This document shows, in pieces, positions 1-9,436 of a stretch of DNA of 40,672 nucleotides. The notes under the pieces are model-generated. The model saw only the letters and a program-made list of their open reading frames with translations. It searched no databases and was not told the origin of the DNA. Source of the stretch: Calothrix sp. C42_A2020_038 (GTDB taxonomy: Bacteria; Cyanobacteriota; Cyanobacteriia; Cyanobacteriales; Nostocaceae); NCBI GenBank assembly GCA_015272395.1, contig JACYLQ010000038.1, forward strand, positions 1-40,672, in the 5' to 3' direction. The translations under genes were made by a program, and so were the position numbers. The stretch's first letter is position 1, and the number at the start of each line of letters is the position of its first letter.

Positions 1-2
1 TC

Positions 3-275
3 CAACAAACACGTGTTTACCAGGAAATTTTAGCAGAAGGAATACAGGAAGGAGAGCAACGAGGAGAACAACGAGGACGAGAACAAGGACGAGAACAAGG
101 AGAAAAATCGCTTGTTTTACGTCAATTAACCCGACGGGTAGGAGAGTTACCGCAGTCCGCGCGTCAACAAGTTGAATCTCTTTCCTTAGAACAATTGGAG
201 AATCTCGGTGAAGCTTTACTTGATTTTAGGAGTATGGCTGATTTGGATGAATGGTTGGCAGCACTAAACCCTTAA
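3..275 (+). CDS. Rpn-family nuclease (DUF2887/DUF4351), C-terminal part, cut by window edge
   Basis: The reading frame is open from the left edge and ends with TAA at 273-275, so only about 90 C-terminal residues are visible. They match the last 90 residues of the next gene almost exactly, including the charged linker rich in GEQRG/GREQG units and the leucine-rich DUF4351-like end. Only about four bases differ over 275. This is the tail of an adjacent paralogue created by tandem duplication. The family holds PD-(D/E)XK nuclease-like proteins of the recombination-promoting Rpn group, but the catalytic part lies outside the window. Whether the full upstream copy is intact cannot be told. Confidence 0.75.
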   Translation, partial: QQTRVYQEILAEGIQEGEQRGEQRGREQGREQGEKSLVLRQLTRRVGELPQSARQQVESLSLEQLENLGEALLDFRSMADLDEWLAALNP

Positions 276-308
276 AATAGTCAAGGTGCAATCTGCGATT
301 AAACCTTC

Positions 309-1199
309 ATGCGTCGAGATTCAATATTTTATAAACTATTTCAACAATCTCCGAGTTTGTTATTCGAGCTATTAACAAATCCACCTGCAAATGCGGATTC
401 CTATACATTTGACTCAGTAGCAGTCAAAGAACCCAAATTTGAAATCGATGGGGTATTTTTGCCACCGCAAAATCAAAGTCCGGGTGTGGTGTATTTCTGT
501 GAGGTGCAGTTCCAGAAAGATGAAAGGTTGTACGAGCGGGTATTTGCTGAATCGCATTTATATTTTTATCGTAACCGAGATCGATTTAGTGACTGGCAAG
601 CTGTAATCATTTACCCATCGCGCAATATTGAGCAGTCAGATATTTATCCACACCGAAACCAGTTAAACACAGACCAAGTGCATCGGATATATTTGGATGA
701 ATTAGGTGATATTCGTTCCTTACCCGTGTGGGTTGCATTGATGGTTTTAACTACCCTAGAAGAAAATCGCGCGACTGAGGAAGCAAGGTATTTGATTGCC
801 AGAAGCCAGCAGCAAGCACCTCAACCACAAAATCGCGCCATAATAGATTTATTGACAACGATAATGGTGTACAAGTTCGAGGGCAAAAGTCAACGTGAGG
901 TAGAAGAGATGTTAGGAATTACACTCCAACAAACACGTGTTTACCAGGAAATTTTAGCAGAAGGAATACAGGAAGGAGAGCAACGAGGAGAACAACGAGG
1001 ACGAGAACAAGGACGAGAACAAGGAGAAAAATCGCTTGTTTTACGTCAATTAACCCGACGGGTAGGAGAGTTACCGCAGTCCGCGCGTCAACAAGTTGAA
1101 TCTCTTTCCTTAGAACAATTGGAGAATCTCGGTGAAGCTTTACTTGATTTTAGAAGTATGGCTGATTTGGATGAATGGTTAGCACCACTAAAGCCTTAA
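309..1199 (+). CDS. Rpn-family recombination-promoting nuclease / putative transposase (DUF2887 + DUF4351)
   Basis: This 296-residue protein opens with MRRDSIFYKLFQQSPSLLFE, the typical start of cyanobacterial DUF2887 proteins, which supports the ATG at 309. Residues 1-160 form the PD-(D/E)XK-like part, with a conserved FEIDGVF segment and a CEVQFQKD strand that carries likely catalytic E and Q/K positions. Residues about 225-250 are a low-complexity charged linker (GEQRGEQRGREQGREQG). The remainder is the short DUF4351 helix pair. Relatives are related to transposases and promote RecA-independent recombination in E. coli, probably by DNA cleavage; that activity is inferred here. A near-identical tail lies just upstream with a 33-bp gap, so this is the second unit of a tandem pair. 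The function in this organism is not known. Confidence 0.8.
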   Translation: MRRDSIFYKLFQQSPSLLFELLTNPPANADSYTFDSVAVKEPKFEIDGVFLPPQNQSPGVVYFCEVQFQKDERLYERVFAESHLYFYRNRDRFSDWQAVIIYPSRNIEQSDIYPHRNQLNTDQVHRIYLDELGDIRSLPVWVALMVLTTLEENRATEEARYLIARSQQQAPQPQNRAIIDLLTTIMVYKFEGKSQREVEEMLGITLQQTRVYQEILAEGIQEGEQRGEQRGREQGREQGEKSLVLRQLTRRVGELPQSARQQVESLSLEQLENLGEALLDFRSMADLDEWLAPLKP

Positions 1200-1275
1200 A
1201 ATAGCTGAGGGGGTGACGAAAACCTCTGAAACTAATATGCAGCAATAGTTTTAAGACAGTCTCTTAAATAAAAGC

Positions 1276-1309
1276 AGAGACGTAATCGTAAATTCGCGAT
1301 TACGTCTCT
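1276..1309. terminator. Hairpin terminator / dispersed AGAGACG palindrome between convergent genes
   Basis: A perfect 13-bp stem (1276-1288 with 1297-1309, AGAGACGTAATCG and its complement) with an 8-base loop sits between the Rpn-like gene and atpC, which converge. T/A-rich sequence follows on both sides, so it can terminate transcription from either direction. The same AGAGACG/CGTCTCT core recurs at 21418-21443 and 40430-40456, so it is also a dispersed repeat. Confidence 0.6.
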
Positions 1310-1338
1310 AATTATTTGTAGGTTTCAAATTGAAAAAT

Positions 1339-1752
1339 CTAAACCATACCACCTGCTGCTTGAAAACGAGCGCGCGCGCGTTTATAAGCTTGAGTTGCTT
1401 GGATTTGAGCTTGCTTATCCTCGCCAGAAACAGAGTTTAGACGAGTTTGAGCTTCATTAAAAGCAGAACGTGCTTCTTCCAAGTTGATAGTATCGCCACG
1501 TTCACCACCATTAACAAGGATGGTAACTTCATCTTCTTCTACTTCCACAAAACCACCCTGTAAAGCAATTGCTATCCAAGGTTGATTTTTGCCAGGACGT
1601 ACCCGCATTACTCCTGTGTCTAGAGCTGACAATAGTGGTGTGTGTCCAGTCAAGATACCGAGTTGTCCAGTTGTGCTAGGTAAAATTACTTCTTCAGCAG
1701 TCGCATCCCAGACTATTTTATCTGGAGAAAGTACACGAACGGTTAATGTCAT
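1339..1752 (-). CDS. atpC: F1F0-ATP synthase epsilon subunit
   Basis: At 137 residues this is the normal length of cyanobacterial and chloroplast epsilon. It begins [20 protein letters not shown] and carries the typical beta-sandwich segments [18 protein letters not shown] and [15 protein letters not shown], followed by the C-terminal two-helix domain (about 88-137). Epsilon is part of the central rotor stalk on the thylakoid and cell membrane and restrains ATP hydrolysis. The gene follows the beta-subunit gene in the same direction after a 286-bp, repeat-filled spacer. The beta-epsilon pair apart from the other atp genes is the normal cyanobacterial arrangement, where the genes are often called atpB and atpE. 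Its 3' end has a (GC)n run (about 1369-1381) that encodes alternating Arg and Ala codons. Confidence 0.97.
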   Translation of the reverse strand: MTLTVRVLSPDKIVWDATAEEVILPSTTGQLGILTGHTPLLSALDTGVMRVRPGKNQPWIAIALQGGFVEVEEDEVTILVNGGERGDTINLEEARSAFNEAQTRLNSVSGEDKQAQIQATQAYKRARARFQAAGGMV

Positions 1753-1763
1753 AAATTTCTATT

Positions 1764-1866
1764 GATTTTAGATTTTAGATTTTAGATTTTGGATTTTGGA
1801 TTCTAGATTAAAACTAAAACTATAAATCCTAGTTTCAGAATCTAAATTTAATCCAAAATCCCAAAA
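1764..1866. repeat. Heptamer repeat array with long inverted repeat in the atpD-atpC spacer
   Basis: Six consecutive 7-bp units fill 1764-1805: GATTTTA three times, GATTTTG twice, then GATTCTA. Inverted copies follow: 1787-1802 can pair with 1850-1866 (AATCCAAAATCCCAAAA) with one bulge, across a loop of about 47 bases. The array lies inside the atpD-atpC transcript, so a large stem-loop could form in that mRNA. The same heptamer family occurs near 16290 and 27461. Confidence 0.75.
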
Positions 1867-1994
1867 TTTCAGATTTTGTATTCTTGTACAGCAGATTGCA
1901 AGCAAATAAAGCACAGTACTGAAGTTTTAAAACCTTGTATAAAGCCTTTTATCTTCTGAATTCTGTCTCCTGCCTTTTCAATTTTGCTCTACTC

Positions 1995-2036
1995 AATCCA
2001 AAATCTATTTATTGTCGCGCGACAAATCCAAAATCG
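1995..2036. repeat. Dispersed repeat with TTGTCGCGCGACAA palindrome core
   Basis: The core at 2012-2025 is a perfect 14-bp palindrome flanked by GATTTTGG-type heptamers. A second copy in the opposite orientation is at 16287-16346. The copies align across both flanks and differ mainly by one 7-base gap. Confidence 0.7.
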
Positions 2037-2038
2037 TC

Positions 2039-4028
<1,990 letters not shown>

Positions 4029-4847
4029 ATGAATTATGTATCGGCACGACAATATTTTTATCAGGAGATTCAACAGGCTGATGAATATATAGATCTGGCC
4101 AAAGCATCTTTATATATAGCGCAAGAAGAATATCCCAACCTTGACTGTGAAGAGTATTTGAATGCACTTGATACAATGGCTTTTGAACTGCAAGAGCGGT
4201 TGCCCGATACACGTTATCCAATGCGGGTATTGAAGTGTATTAATAATTACTTGTATGAAGACTTGGGCTTTGCTGGCAACAGCCAAAATTACTATGACCC
4301 ACGTAACAGTTTTTTGAATGATGTAATTGAGCGTCGGTTAGGAATCCCAATTACCTTAGCACTGGTATATCTAGAAGTCGCGCGTCGTATTGACTTTCCG
4401 ATGGTGGGAGTGGGGATGCCAGGTCATTTTTTGATACGTCCCGATATCCCTGAGATGGATATTTATGTTGATGCTTTTCATGGTGGCGAAATTTTGTTCG
4501 CGCAAGATTGTGAAATACGGTTGAGTCAAATTTATCAACAACCCGTACAGTTACAGCCTGAACATCTACCAACAGTAAGCAAGTCTCAGTTTTTAATGCG
4601 GTTGCTATCTAATTTGAAACATATCTACTTGAACCAACAAGAGTTAGAACAAGCTTTAGCTGCTGTTGAGCGAATTATACTACTGGCGCCTAATTCAATC
4701 ATAGATATTCGCGACCGTGGTTTATTATCTTACCAATTAGGGCGTTTTACGCAAGCTACCCAAGATTTAGAAACTTATTTACATCAACAACCGGATGCGC
4801 GCGATGCTTCGGTAATTCGGCGCCTACTTTTGAAATTAAAAAGATAA
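4029..4847 (+). CDS. SirB1/transglutaminase-like protein with C-terminal TPR
   Basis: This 272-residue protein belongs to the SirB1 N-terminal family (transglutaminase-like fold), widespread in cyanobacteria. The core is at about residues 75-165, with NSFLNDVIERRLGIPITLAL and the segment VGMPGHFLIRP, whose Gly-His is the family hallmark. After about residue 195 come TPR-like helices (LNQQELEQALAAVERIILLAP and a second pair). The biochemical role of the family is not settled. No signal peptide is seen, so the protein is probably cytoplasmic. The ATG at 4029 has no strong ribosome site. Transcription probably stops at the hairpin at 5016-5044 shared with the convergent rocD. Confidence 0.85.
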   Translation: MNYVSARQYFYQEIQQADEYIDLAKASLYIAQEEYPNLDCEEYLNALDTMAFELQERLPDTRYPMRVLKCINNYLYEDLGFAGNSQNYYDPRNSFLNDVIERRLGIPITLALVYLEVARRIDFPMVGVGMPGHFLIRPDIPEMDIYVDAFHGGEILFAQDCEIRLSQIYQQPVQLQPEHLPTVSKSQFLMRLLSNLKHIYLNQQELEQALAAVERIILLAPNSIIDIRDRGLLSYQLGRFTQATQDLETYLHQQPDARDASVIRRLLLKLKR

Positions 4848-5015
4848 CGGAGTGTAAACATATAGTGTCTAAAGTCACGGTTAAGTTAGTTTTCAGTATC
4901 ACAACTGTATCAGCAGATAGTCAAAAAGCTTGTATTAAACATCCAAAGGTGGGTAAATTTTTACGATGACTGCTGCTAAATCTACTGATTACTTGATTTA
5001 TTCAGGTTACAAAAA

Positions 5016-5044
5016 TAGCCAGAGGAACCTGGCTAATTATTTTT
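5016..5044. terminator. Bidirectional terminator between SirB1-like gene and rocD
   Basis: A 7-bp stem, TAGCCAG (5016-5022) with CTGGCTA (5029-5035), has a 6-base loop. On the plus strand AATTATTTTT follows; on the minus strand the run of five A at 5011-5015 reads as TTTTT. It suits both convergent genes. Confidence 0.65.
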
Positions 5045-5111
5045 GATTAGTTTGTAAAATTGTTAACGATGCTCAAAAAGAGCAATTTTACTGCGTTCCA
5101 ATATTTGTCAC

Positions 5112-6359
5112 TTACTTAACTAATAACACATCTGTAATCCTCTCCAAAGCCCAATCTATCTCTTCTTGGTTAATCACAAGAGGAGGTGCAAAACGAATCA
5201 CATTATCTCGTGTTTCCTTTGCTAACAATCCTAATTTGGCTAAAGCTTTGCAAAAACGTCTTGCACCACCTGCTTCATCATGTAACTCTACTCCAATTAG
5301 TAAACCCTTACCGCGTACTTCTTTGACATGGGGACTCTTGATCAAGCGTAATTGCTCAATAAAATATTCTCCCAGTTGTGCTGCACGTCCTGGTAAATCT
5401 TCCTCAATAATCACATCCAGTGCAGCAATCCCAATAGCAGCAGCTAGTGGATTCCCACCAAATGTGCTACCGTGATCGCCTGGACTAAACACTCCCATGA
5501 CTTCATCGGTACTGATAAACGCAGAAATGGGATAAAAGCCACCAGAAAGTGCTTTTCCAACGGTGACACCATCCGGTTTTACCCCTTCATGTTGGAATGC
5601 GAACATCTTTCCAGTACGTCCTAAACCTGTTTGAATTTCATCAAACACTAGCAATACATTATTTTGACGACATATTGTTTCTGCTTGTTTTAAAAAACCA
5701 TCACCAGGAACAATAATTCCTCCTTCACCTTGAATTGGTTCCACTAAAAATGCTGCGGTATTTGGTGTAATTGCAGTTGCTAAAGCTTGAGCATCACCGT
5801 AGGGAATCACCTTAAATCCAGGTGTTAAAGGGAAAAAACCATCTTGATATTGTGCTTCGGTAGAAAAGCTAATTAAACTAATCGTTCTTCCTGAAAAGTT
5901 GTTACTACAAACAATAATTTCTGCCTGATTTTTGGGTACACCTTTGACAGTATAAGCCCATTTGCGAATTGCTTTGATAGCCGTCTCCACTGCTTCCGCA
6001 CCAGAGTTCATTGGTAATGCTTTACTTAAACCAGAAATTTGGCAGAGTTTCTCATAAAATAAACCTAATTGGTCATTACGAAAAGCACGGGAAGTTAGAG
6101 TAATTTTACTTGCCTGCTCTACCATTGCTTGCAGAATTTTCGGATGGCAATGTCCTTGATTTAAAGCAGAATAAGCACTGAGACAATCTAGATATCTTTT
6201 GCCTTCAGTATCCCATACCCAGATACCTTTTCCTTCGGTAATAACTACATCTAAAGGATGATAATTATTTGCTCCATATTGATTTTCTAGTTCAATGTAG
6301 TAATTCGCATCACTTAAATTAGAAATGCAGTTGTTAGGGGTGGTGGATGCAGTTTGCAT
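5112..6359 (-). CDS. rocD: Ornithine aminotransferase (ornithine--oxo-acid transaminase)
   Basis: This 415-residue class III PLP aminotransferase converts ornithine and 2-oxoglutarate to glutamate semialdehyde and glutamate, linking arginine/ornithine breakdown to proline and glutamate. The features are the substrate segment YGANNYHPLDVVI, the cofactor loop MNSGAEAVETA (117-127), the LVFDEIQTGLGRTG strand with D240 and E241, and the Schiff-base lysine K269 in VGKALSGGFYP. Length and order match RocD better than ArgD or GabT, especially HPLDVVI and GRTISLISFS. It stands alone on the minus strand. Its upstream region of more than 600 bp contains a 13-bp inverted repeat. A related transaminase specificity cannot be fully excluded. 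Confidence 0.92.
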   Translation of the reverse strand: MQTASTTPNNCISNLSDANYYIELENQYGANNYHPLDVVITEGKGIWVWDTEGKRYLDCLSAYSALNQGHCHPKILQAMVEQASKITLTSRAFRNDQLGLFYEKLCQISGLSKALPMNSGAEAVETAIKAIRKWAYTVKGVPKNQAEIIVCSNNFSGRTISLISFSTEAQYQDGFFPLTPGFKVIPYGDAQALATAITPNTAAFLVEPIQGEGGIIVPGDGFLKQAETICRQNNVLLVFDEIQTGLGRTGKMFAFQHEGVKPDGVTVGKALSGGFYPISAFISTDEVMGVFSPGDHGSTFGGNPLAAAIGIAALDVIIEEDLPGRAAQLGEYFIEQLRLIKSPHVKEVRGKGLLIGVELHDEAGGARRFCKALAKLGLLAKETRDNVIRFAPPLVINQEEIDWALERITDVLLVK

Positions 6360-7012
6360 TTGAAATTCCTCAAATATTTTACAAGTTAACAGTTGGCTAA
6401 TATTCGCAAAAATACTGAGTCTTAATTGGGTAAGACAAAAAACATACTTAACGCAGTATTTATCGTGAACTTAATATTTTTAACCTTCTCGGAACAAGTC
6501 TAACCGACACTAGATTCAGCTTGTCACCGTGAAAACTAGGTAAATATGGGTTTTGATTCTTCATATTTATCTAGCGAATGCACGGTAGAATGCTTATCTT
6601 AGATGTGATTTATACTTAAAATTAGTCTGAAATTAAAACCAATTATCAGATATAAATATGTAGATAAACTTGAAAATCAGAAAGATTGGAATCAGCAAGT
6701 TAAACCTACAGCAGTGTACTTACTTAATCAACATTGAAAAGCTTAGAAGTAACTACATTGCTAGTTTGGAGACGTGAAACCACTTGCCCATTCAACTTGT
6801 GCATAGGACTTGAGACGCATCACCTGCGTTGTCACTGATTTAATTAGATGCTGTGTTACTTCGAGAACAGTCATCTACACCTCAATAAAGAAATTAACTT
6901 GGGAAAAGCGTACTGAAATTAAAAAGCTTCGACCTTAATCTAATAATAATTAAAACAATATCCATGTAAAAAAGCAAGTTATTTATTTCAATTTTTTTCG
7001 ATAATATGTATC
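6360..7012. other. Long spacer upstream of rocD
   Basis: These 653 bases show no supported gene. They contain the rocD promoter region and the hairpin at 6536-6574. The right end runs into a transposase remnant. I could not recognise the missing N-terminal half of that transposase here on either strand. Confidence 0.5.
6536..6574. promoter_or_regulatory. 13-bp inverted repeat upstream of rocD
   Basis: CTAGGTAAATATG (6536-6548) pairs with CATATTTATCTAG (6562-6574) with a single G-T wobble across a 13-base loop. It lies about 180 bp upstream of the rocD start and could be an operator or leader hairpin. No T-run follows on either side. Confidence 0.4.
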
Positions 7013-7530
7013 TTGCGTGACATTTTTTTCAGAGCTTTCAATACAAGTCCTGGGTTTGCTGGAAACAAACCAGTTGGTGTTGGCGAGGGATATAGCACCA
7101 TCGCTTGGGTGCCAGAAGCGTCAGGTAGTTGGGCATTACCATTGCGGCATGAGCGAATAACTAGCTACGAAAACCCAATTGATAAGGCGGCTTGGCAATT
7201 AAAACAAGTGTGTAGAAACTTACCTCACATCTTGCACCAATAAAAATTGATGGATTCAAAACACTCAGTATTGAAGCTCAAGGCTTGACTTAGCGATAAA
7301 AGACAAGAAAAATAATGTAGCTTTATTGCGCTGATTATTAATTAGACTGAGTATATACGGAGAGGTGCAAGATATAAGTTACCCATAAGGCCTATTTCTG
7401 TGTGGGATAGCGAATATGGTTGTGCCCCTTTTATTTTGAAAACAACTGACATTCCAGCAGACATTCTTGTACGTTTGCGTTCAAATCTTTTTTTATGGAC
7501 AGCACCCCCAGAATATTCTGGTAAGGTTGC
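7013..7530 (+). pseudogene. Transposase remnant (IS701-like/DDE type), split by a MITE
   Basis: Two pieces of one transposase lie in order: 7013-7223 (FAGNKPVGVGEGYSTIAWVP, GSWALPLRHERI, AAWQLKQVCRNLP) and 7383-about 7530 (IRPISVWDSEYGCAPF, ILVRLRSNLFLWTAPPEYSG). These match the middle of a family of DDE transposases common in Nostoc-type genomes. Removing the 155-bp element between them and one copy of TTAC restores a continuous frame reading CRNLPIRPISVWDSEYG. The N-terminal part and everything after PPEYSG are missing, so the gene was broken in more than one step and is not functional. Confidence 0.8.
7224..7378. mobile_element. 155-bp MITE inserted in the transposase remnant
   Basis: The element has 15-bp terminal inverted repeats, CTCACATCTTGCACC at 7224-7238 and, inverted, CTTATATCTTGCACC at 7364-7378 (13 of 15 match). 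It is flanked by a 4-bp direct duplication TTAC (7220-7223 and 7379-7382). An inner inverted repeat ACTCAGT/ACTGAGT (7263-7269, 7346-7352) lets it fold back. It has no coding capacity. Precise removal restores the transposase frame, which fixes the ends. No second copy was seen in this window. Confidence 0.8.
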
Positions 7531-7639
7531 AAAACCAGTAATCAATTCATGGCGCCAAAATGCTGCGCCGTGGACAAAAGCGGTACGTGCTGGAGAAATC
7601 GAAAGTCGCAACTTAATTACTAATCAAGCTAATGTATAG
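7531..7639 (+). pseudogene. Fragment resembling the N-terminus of a SAM-dependent methyltransferase
   Basis: Directly after the transposase homology ends, the same frame continues with INSWRQNAAPWTKAVRAGE and IESRNLITNQANV before a stop at 7637-7639. This resembles the start of class I methyltransferases with the pattern W..AAPWT.AVR.G.IESR..T..AI. The glycine-rich SAM-binding motif that should follow is absent. The assignment rests on recall of this short pattern and is tentative. Confidence 0.4.
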
Positions 7640-7665
7640 ATATGGGGCATATTATAGTGTTTGGG

Positions 7666-7836
7666 TTAGATAGAATTTTGAGACGGTAACGGGCCAAGTA
7701 AAATTCCATCAGAACCAATACCGAAGTTACGATGACAAATCCGTTCAATGTTTTCTTTGGTTAATTCAATCTCCAAATCTTCAGGAGCAATAACCAAATA
7801 ATCGTTTCCTAATGCGTGATACTTGAAGTATTTCAC
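7666..7836 (-). pseudogene. dapF: Diaminopimelate epimerase, 5' fragment only
   Basis: A 56-codon frame with a GTG start at 7836 reads VKYFKYHALGNDYLVI, then ERICHRNFGIGSDGILLGPL, and stops at 7666-7668. This is the unmistakable N-terminus of cyanobacterial DapF-type epimerases, which interconvert LL- and meso-diaminopimelate for lysine and peptidoglycan. The intact enzyme has about 280 residues and two catalytic cysteines, neither of which is in this part. The fragment begins 6 bases after the Uma2 stop codon on the same strand. It is a remnant of a second dapF copy or a casualty of rearrangement at this decayed locus. Confidence 0.8.
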
Positions 7837-7842
7837 TTATTT

Positions 7843-8469
7843 TCAAGCTCCTAAGTCAAAAACCTGTTCAGCGGTTAGATTTAACTGTGAGAAAGTAGGA
7901 GATACAATCCGGTCACTATCCCTAAATCGTGTCATTTGGTATTCGCCGTTAATCATCTCACATACGAAAATAGTAGGGACTTTAGGATTGCCAATAAATA
8001 TACGTCCACCTAATGCTGCATAATCTACAATCCAGTATTCAGGAATGCCCATAGCTTCATAATCACGAAGTTTGTTGTAATAATCATCCTGCCAATTAGT
8101 ACTAACAACTTCTACAATTAATTTTACTGAAGTCGCGTTTTGAATAACTGATTCACTTGCCCAGCGTGTTTCAGTGCCAATAGTTTCTTGATTCAAAACA
8201 ATAATGTCTGGTTCGTAACCTGTTAAGTTATTAGGCTTAACAATTGATTCTCTAGGTATTGTCCAAATTCTACGTTTACCCATCTCTCTAATGGTTATCA
8301 GTAATTCTTCTATTAAATAGCCTATTAAATCTGAATGTTTTCCTTTAGGTTTAGGCATTTCGACAATTACCCCATCATGCAATTCGTAATGTATATCTAA
8401 ATTATCTGGATACCATTCGATAAATTCATCGAATGTGTATAATCTTAATTCGGGTAAGGTGTGAGTCAT
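7843..8469 (-). CDS. Uma2-family putative endonuclease (DUF820, PD-(D/E)XK fold)
   Basis: This 208-residue protein has the usual length of the Uma2 family, which is greatly expanded in cyanobacteria. Hallmarks are YELHDGVIVEMPKPKGKHSDL near residues 28-48, GYEPDIIVL with D88, the strand LIVEVVST with E120, and the end motif YEAMGIPEYWIVDY. D88 and E120 are the likely metal-binding acids of a PD-(D/E)XK nuclease. The substrate and biological role of the family are not known. It is followed at once by a dapF remnant and IS debris. A shortened relative lies at 37799-38065. Confidence 0.85.
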   Translation of the reverse strand: MTHTLPELRLYTFDEFIEWYPDNLDIHYELHDGVIVEMPKPKGKHSDLIGYLIEELLITIREMGKRRIWTIPRESIVKPNNLTGYEPDIIVLNQETIGTETRWASESVIQNATSVKLIVEVVSTNWQDDYYNKLRDYEAMGIPEYWIVDYAALGGRIFIGNPKVPTIFVCEMINGEYQMTRFRDSDRIVSPTFSQLNLTAEQVFDLGA

Positions 8470-8603
8470 ATGTTCTAAGAATGAGTGTTTTTTTCTAATA
8501 TACTGTTTAACTCGCGTCTATGTGCTACCTCGGTTTTGCGTGGGTATTGCGGCGATCTTTTGCTTTAGGTTATCAATTGATGTTTCATTACGTGTATGAA
8601 AAT

Positions 8604-8627
8604 ATGATGTAACATAAGTTACATCAT
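8604..8627. promoter_or_regulatory. Perfect 10-bp inverted repeat with 4-base loop
   Basis: ATGATGTAAC (8604-8613) and GTTACATCAT (8618-8627) flank ATAA. The element sits between the TPR lipoprotein gene and the Uma2 gene, both minus strand. No T-run follows, so it is more likely an operator or mRNA hairpin than a terminator. Confidence 0.4.
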
Positions 8628-8671
8628 AACTATCAAATATTTCGGCAGCCGTAAGAAGAGGAAATTTTTGA

Positions 8672-9412
8672 CTAATTTAGTAAATCTTGAAATCGTTTGT
8701 CTCGGCGTAATGCAGTAAAATCGCTATCGGATTTTGCTAAAGCTTTGTATCTAGCTGGTTGTAACTGAATAGCTTTTTGCAGATTCTCGATAGCTTGTTC
8801 TAGATTATTTTGCAAAGCATAAGTACAAGCTTTGTTATAATATATTAAATGCTTATTCGGATTAATCGCAATGGCTTTGTCATAAGCAGCTATGGCTTCT
8901 TGATAGCGATGTAGTTTGGTTAAAGCTATACCTCGATTAATCCAGGCTTCTTCTTTATCGGGTTCAATCGCAATTGCTTTATCATAGGATGCAATAGCAT
9001 CTTGATACCGTTGTAATGTGCTTAAAACATTGCCACGATTGAACCAAGTTGTACTCAGCTGTGGGTTAATCTTAGCTGCATTATCATAAGATGTTATCGC
9101 TTCTTCATTTTTTTGTAAAACTGCCAATGCATTGCCACGATTAATCCAAGCCTCAGCAAAATTTGATCTAATATTTAGTACTTCGTCATATACTGCAATT
9201 GCTTCATTATATGAGCGCGCATTCTGTAAATTGTTCGCTTGGCGAAACAAGCTATCTACTTGTTTGGTTGTTTGAGCTTCGGTAAGTAGCTGCGCTACAT
9301 TTGATTCTCGCACCACTTGATGTTTATATTCTCCAGATGACGCTACATTACCACAGCCAAACATCAATAGTGTCATTAAGCCAGAGGCAACAAAACTTCT
9401 TGAATAAGTCAT
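8672..9412 (-). CDS. TPR-repeat protein, predicted lipoprotein
   Basis: The start is placed at the ATG at 9412 rather than the one 24 bases upstream. An AGGTG ribosome site precedes 9412 at good spacing, and from there the protein starts MTYSRSFVASGLMTLLMFGC, a lipoprotein-type signal with a cysteine after MFG. The rest is a row of TPR units of 34 residues (WINRGNALAVLQKNEEAI, WFNRGNVLSTLQRYQDAI, WINRGIALTKLHRYQEAI, YYNKACTYALQNNLEQAI). The tail LAKSDSDFTALRRDKRFQDL is typical of cyanobacterial TPR proteins. It probably acts as a protein-binding scaffold on the periplasmic side of a membrane. Its partner is unknown. Confidence 0.8.
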   Translation of the reverse strand: MTYSRSFVASGLMTLLMFGCGNVASSGEYKHQVVRESNVAQLLTEAQTTKQVDSLFRQANNLQNARSYNEAIAVYDEVLNIRSNFAEAWINRGNALAVLQKNEEAITSYDNAAKINPQLSTTWFNRGNVLSTLQRYQDAIASYDKAIAIEPDKEEAWINRGIALTKLHRYQEAIAAYDKAIAINPNKHLIYYNKACTYALQNNLEQAIENLQKAIQLQPARYKALAKSDSDFTALRRDKRFQDLLN

Positions 9413-9436
9413 TTTGCACCTACATAATTTATACAT

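Larger units (their letters stand above)
1..1204 (+). repeat. Tandem direct duplication covering the Rpn-like genes
   Basis: Bases 1-280 match 925-1204 with about four substitutions and no gaps, an offset of 924 bp. Identity stops just after the stop codon (CCTTAAAATAG is shared, then the copies diverge). The left limit of the repeat is outside the window. Confidence 0.85.

Noticed and set aside
4966-5046. 26-codon frame MTAAKSTDYLIYSGYKNSQR...
   Set aside because: It runs through the bidirectional terminator and has no ribosome site or known relative.
7342-7611. Minus-strand frame across the MITE and transposase remnant
   Set aside because: Antisense to recognisable transposase sequence and crossing an insertion boundary.
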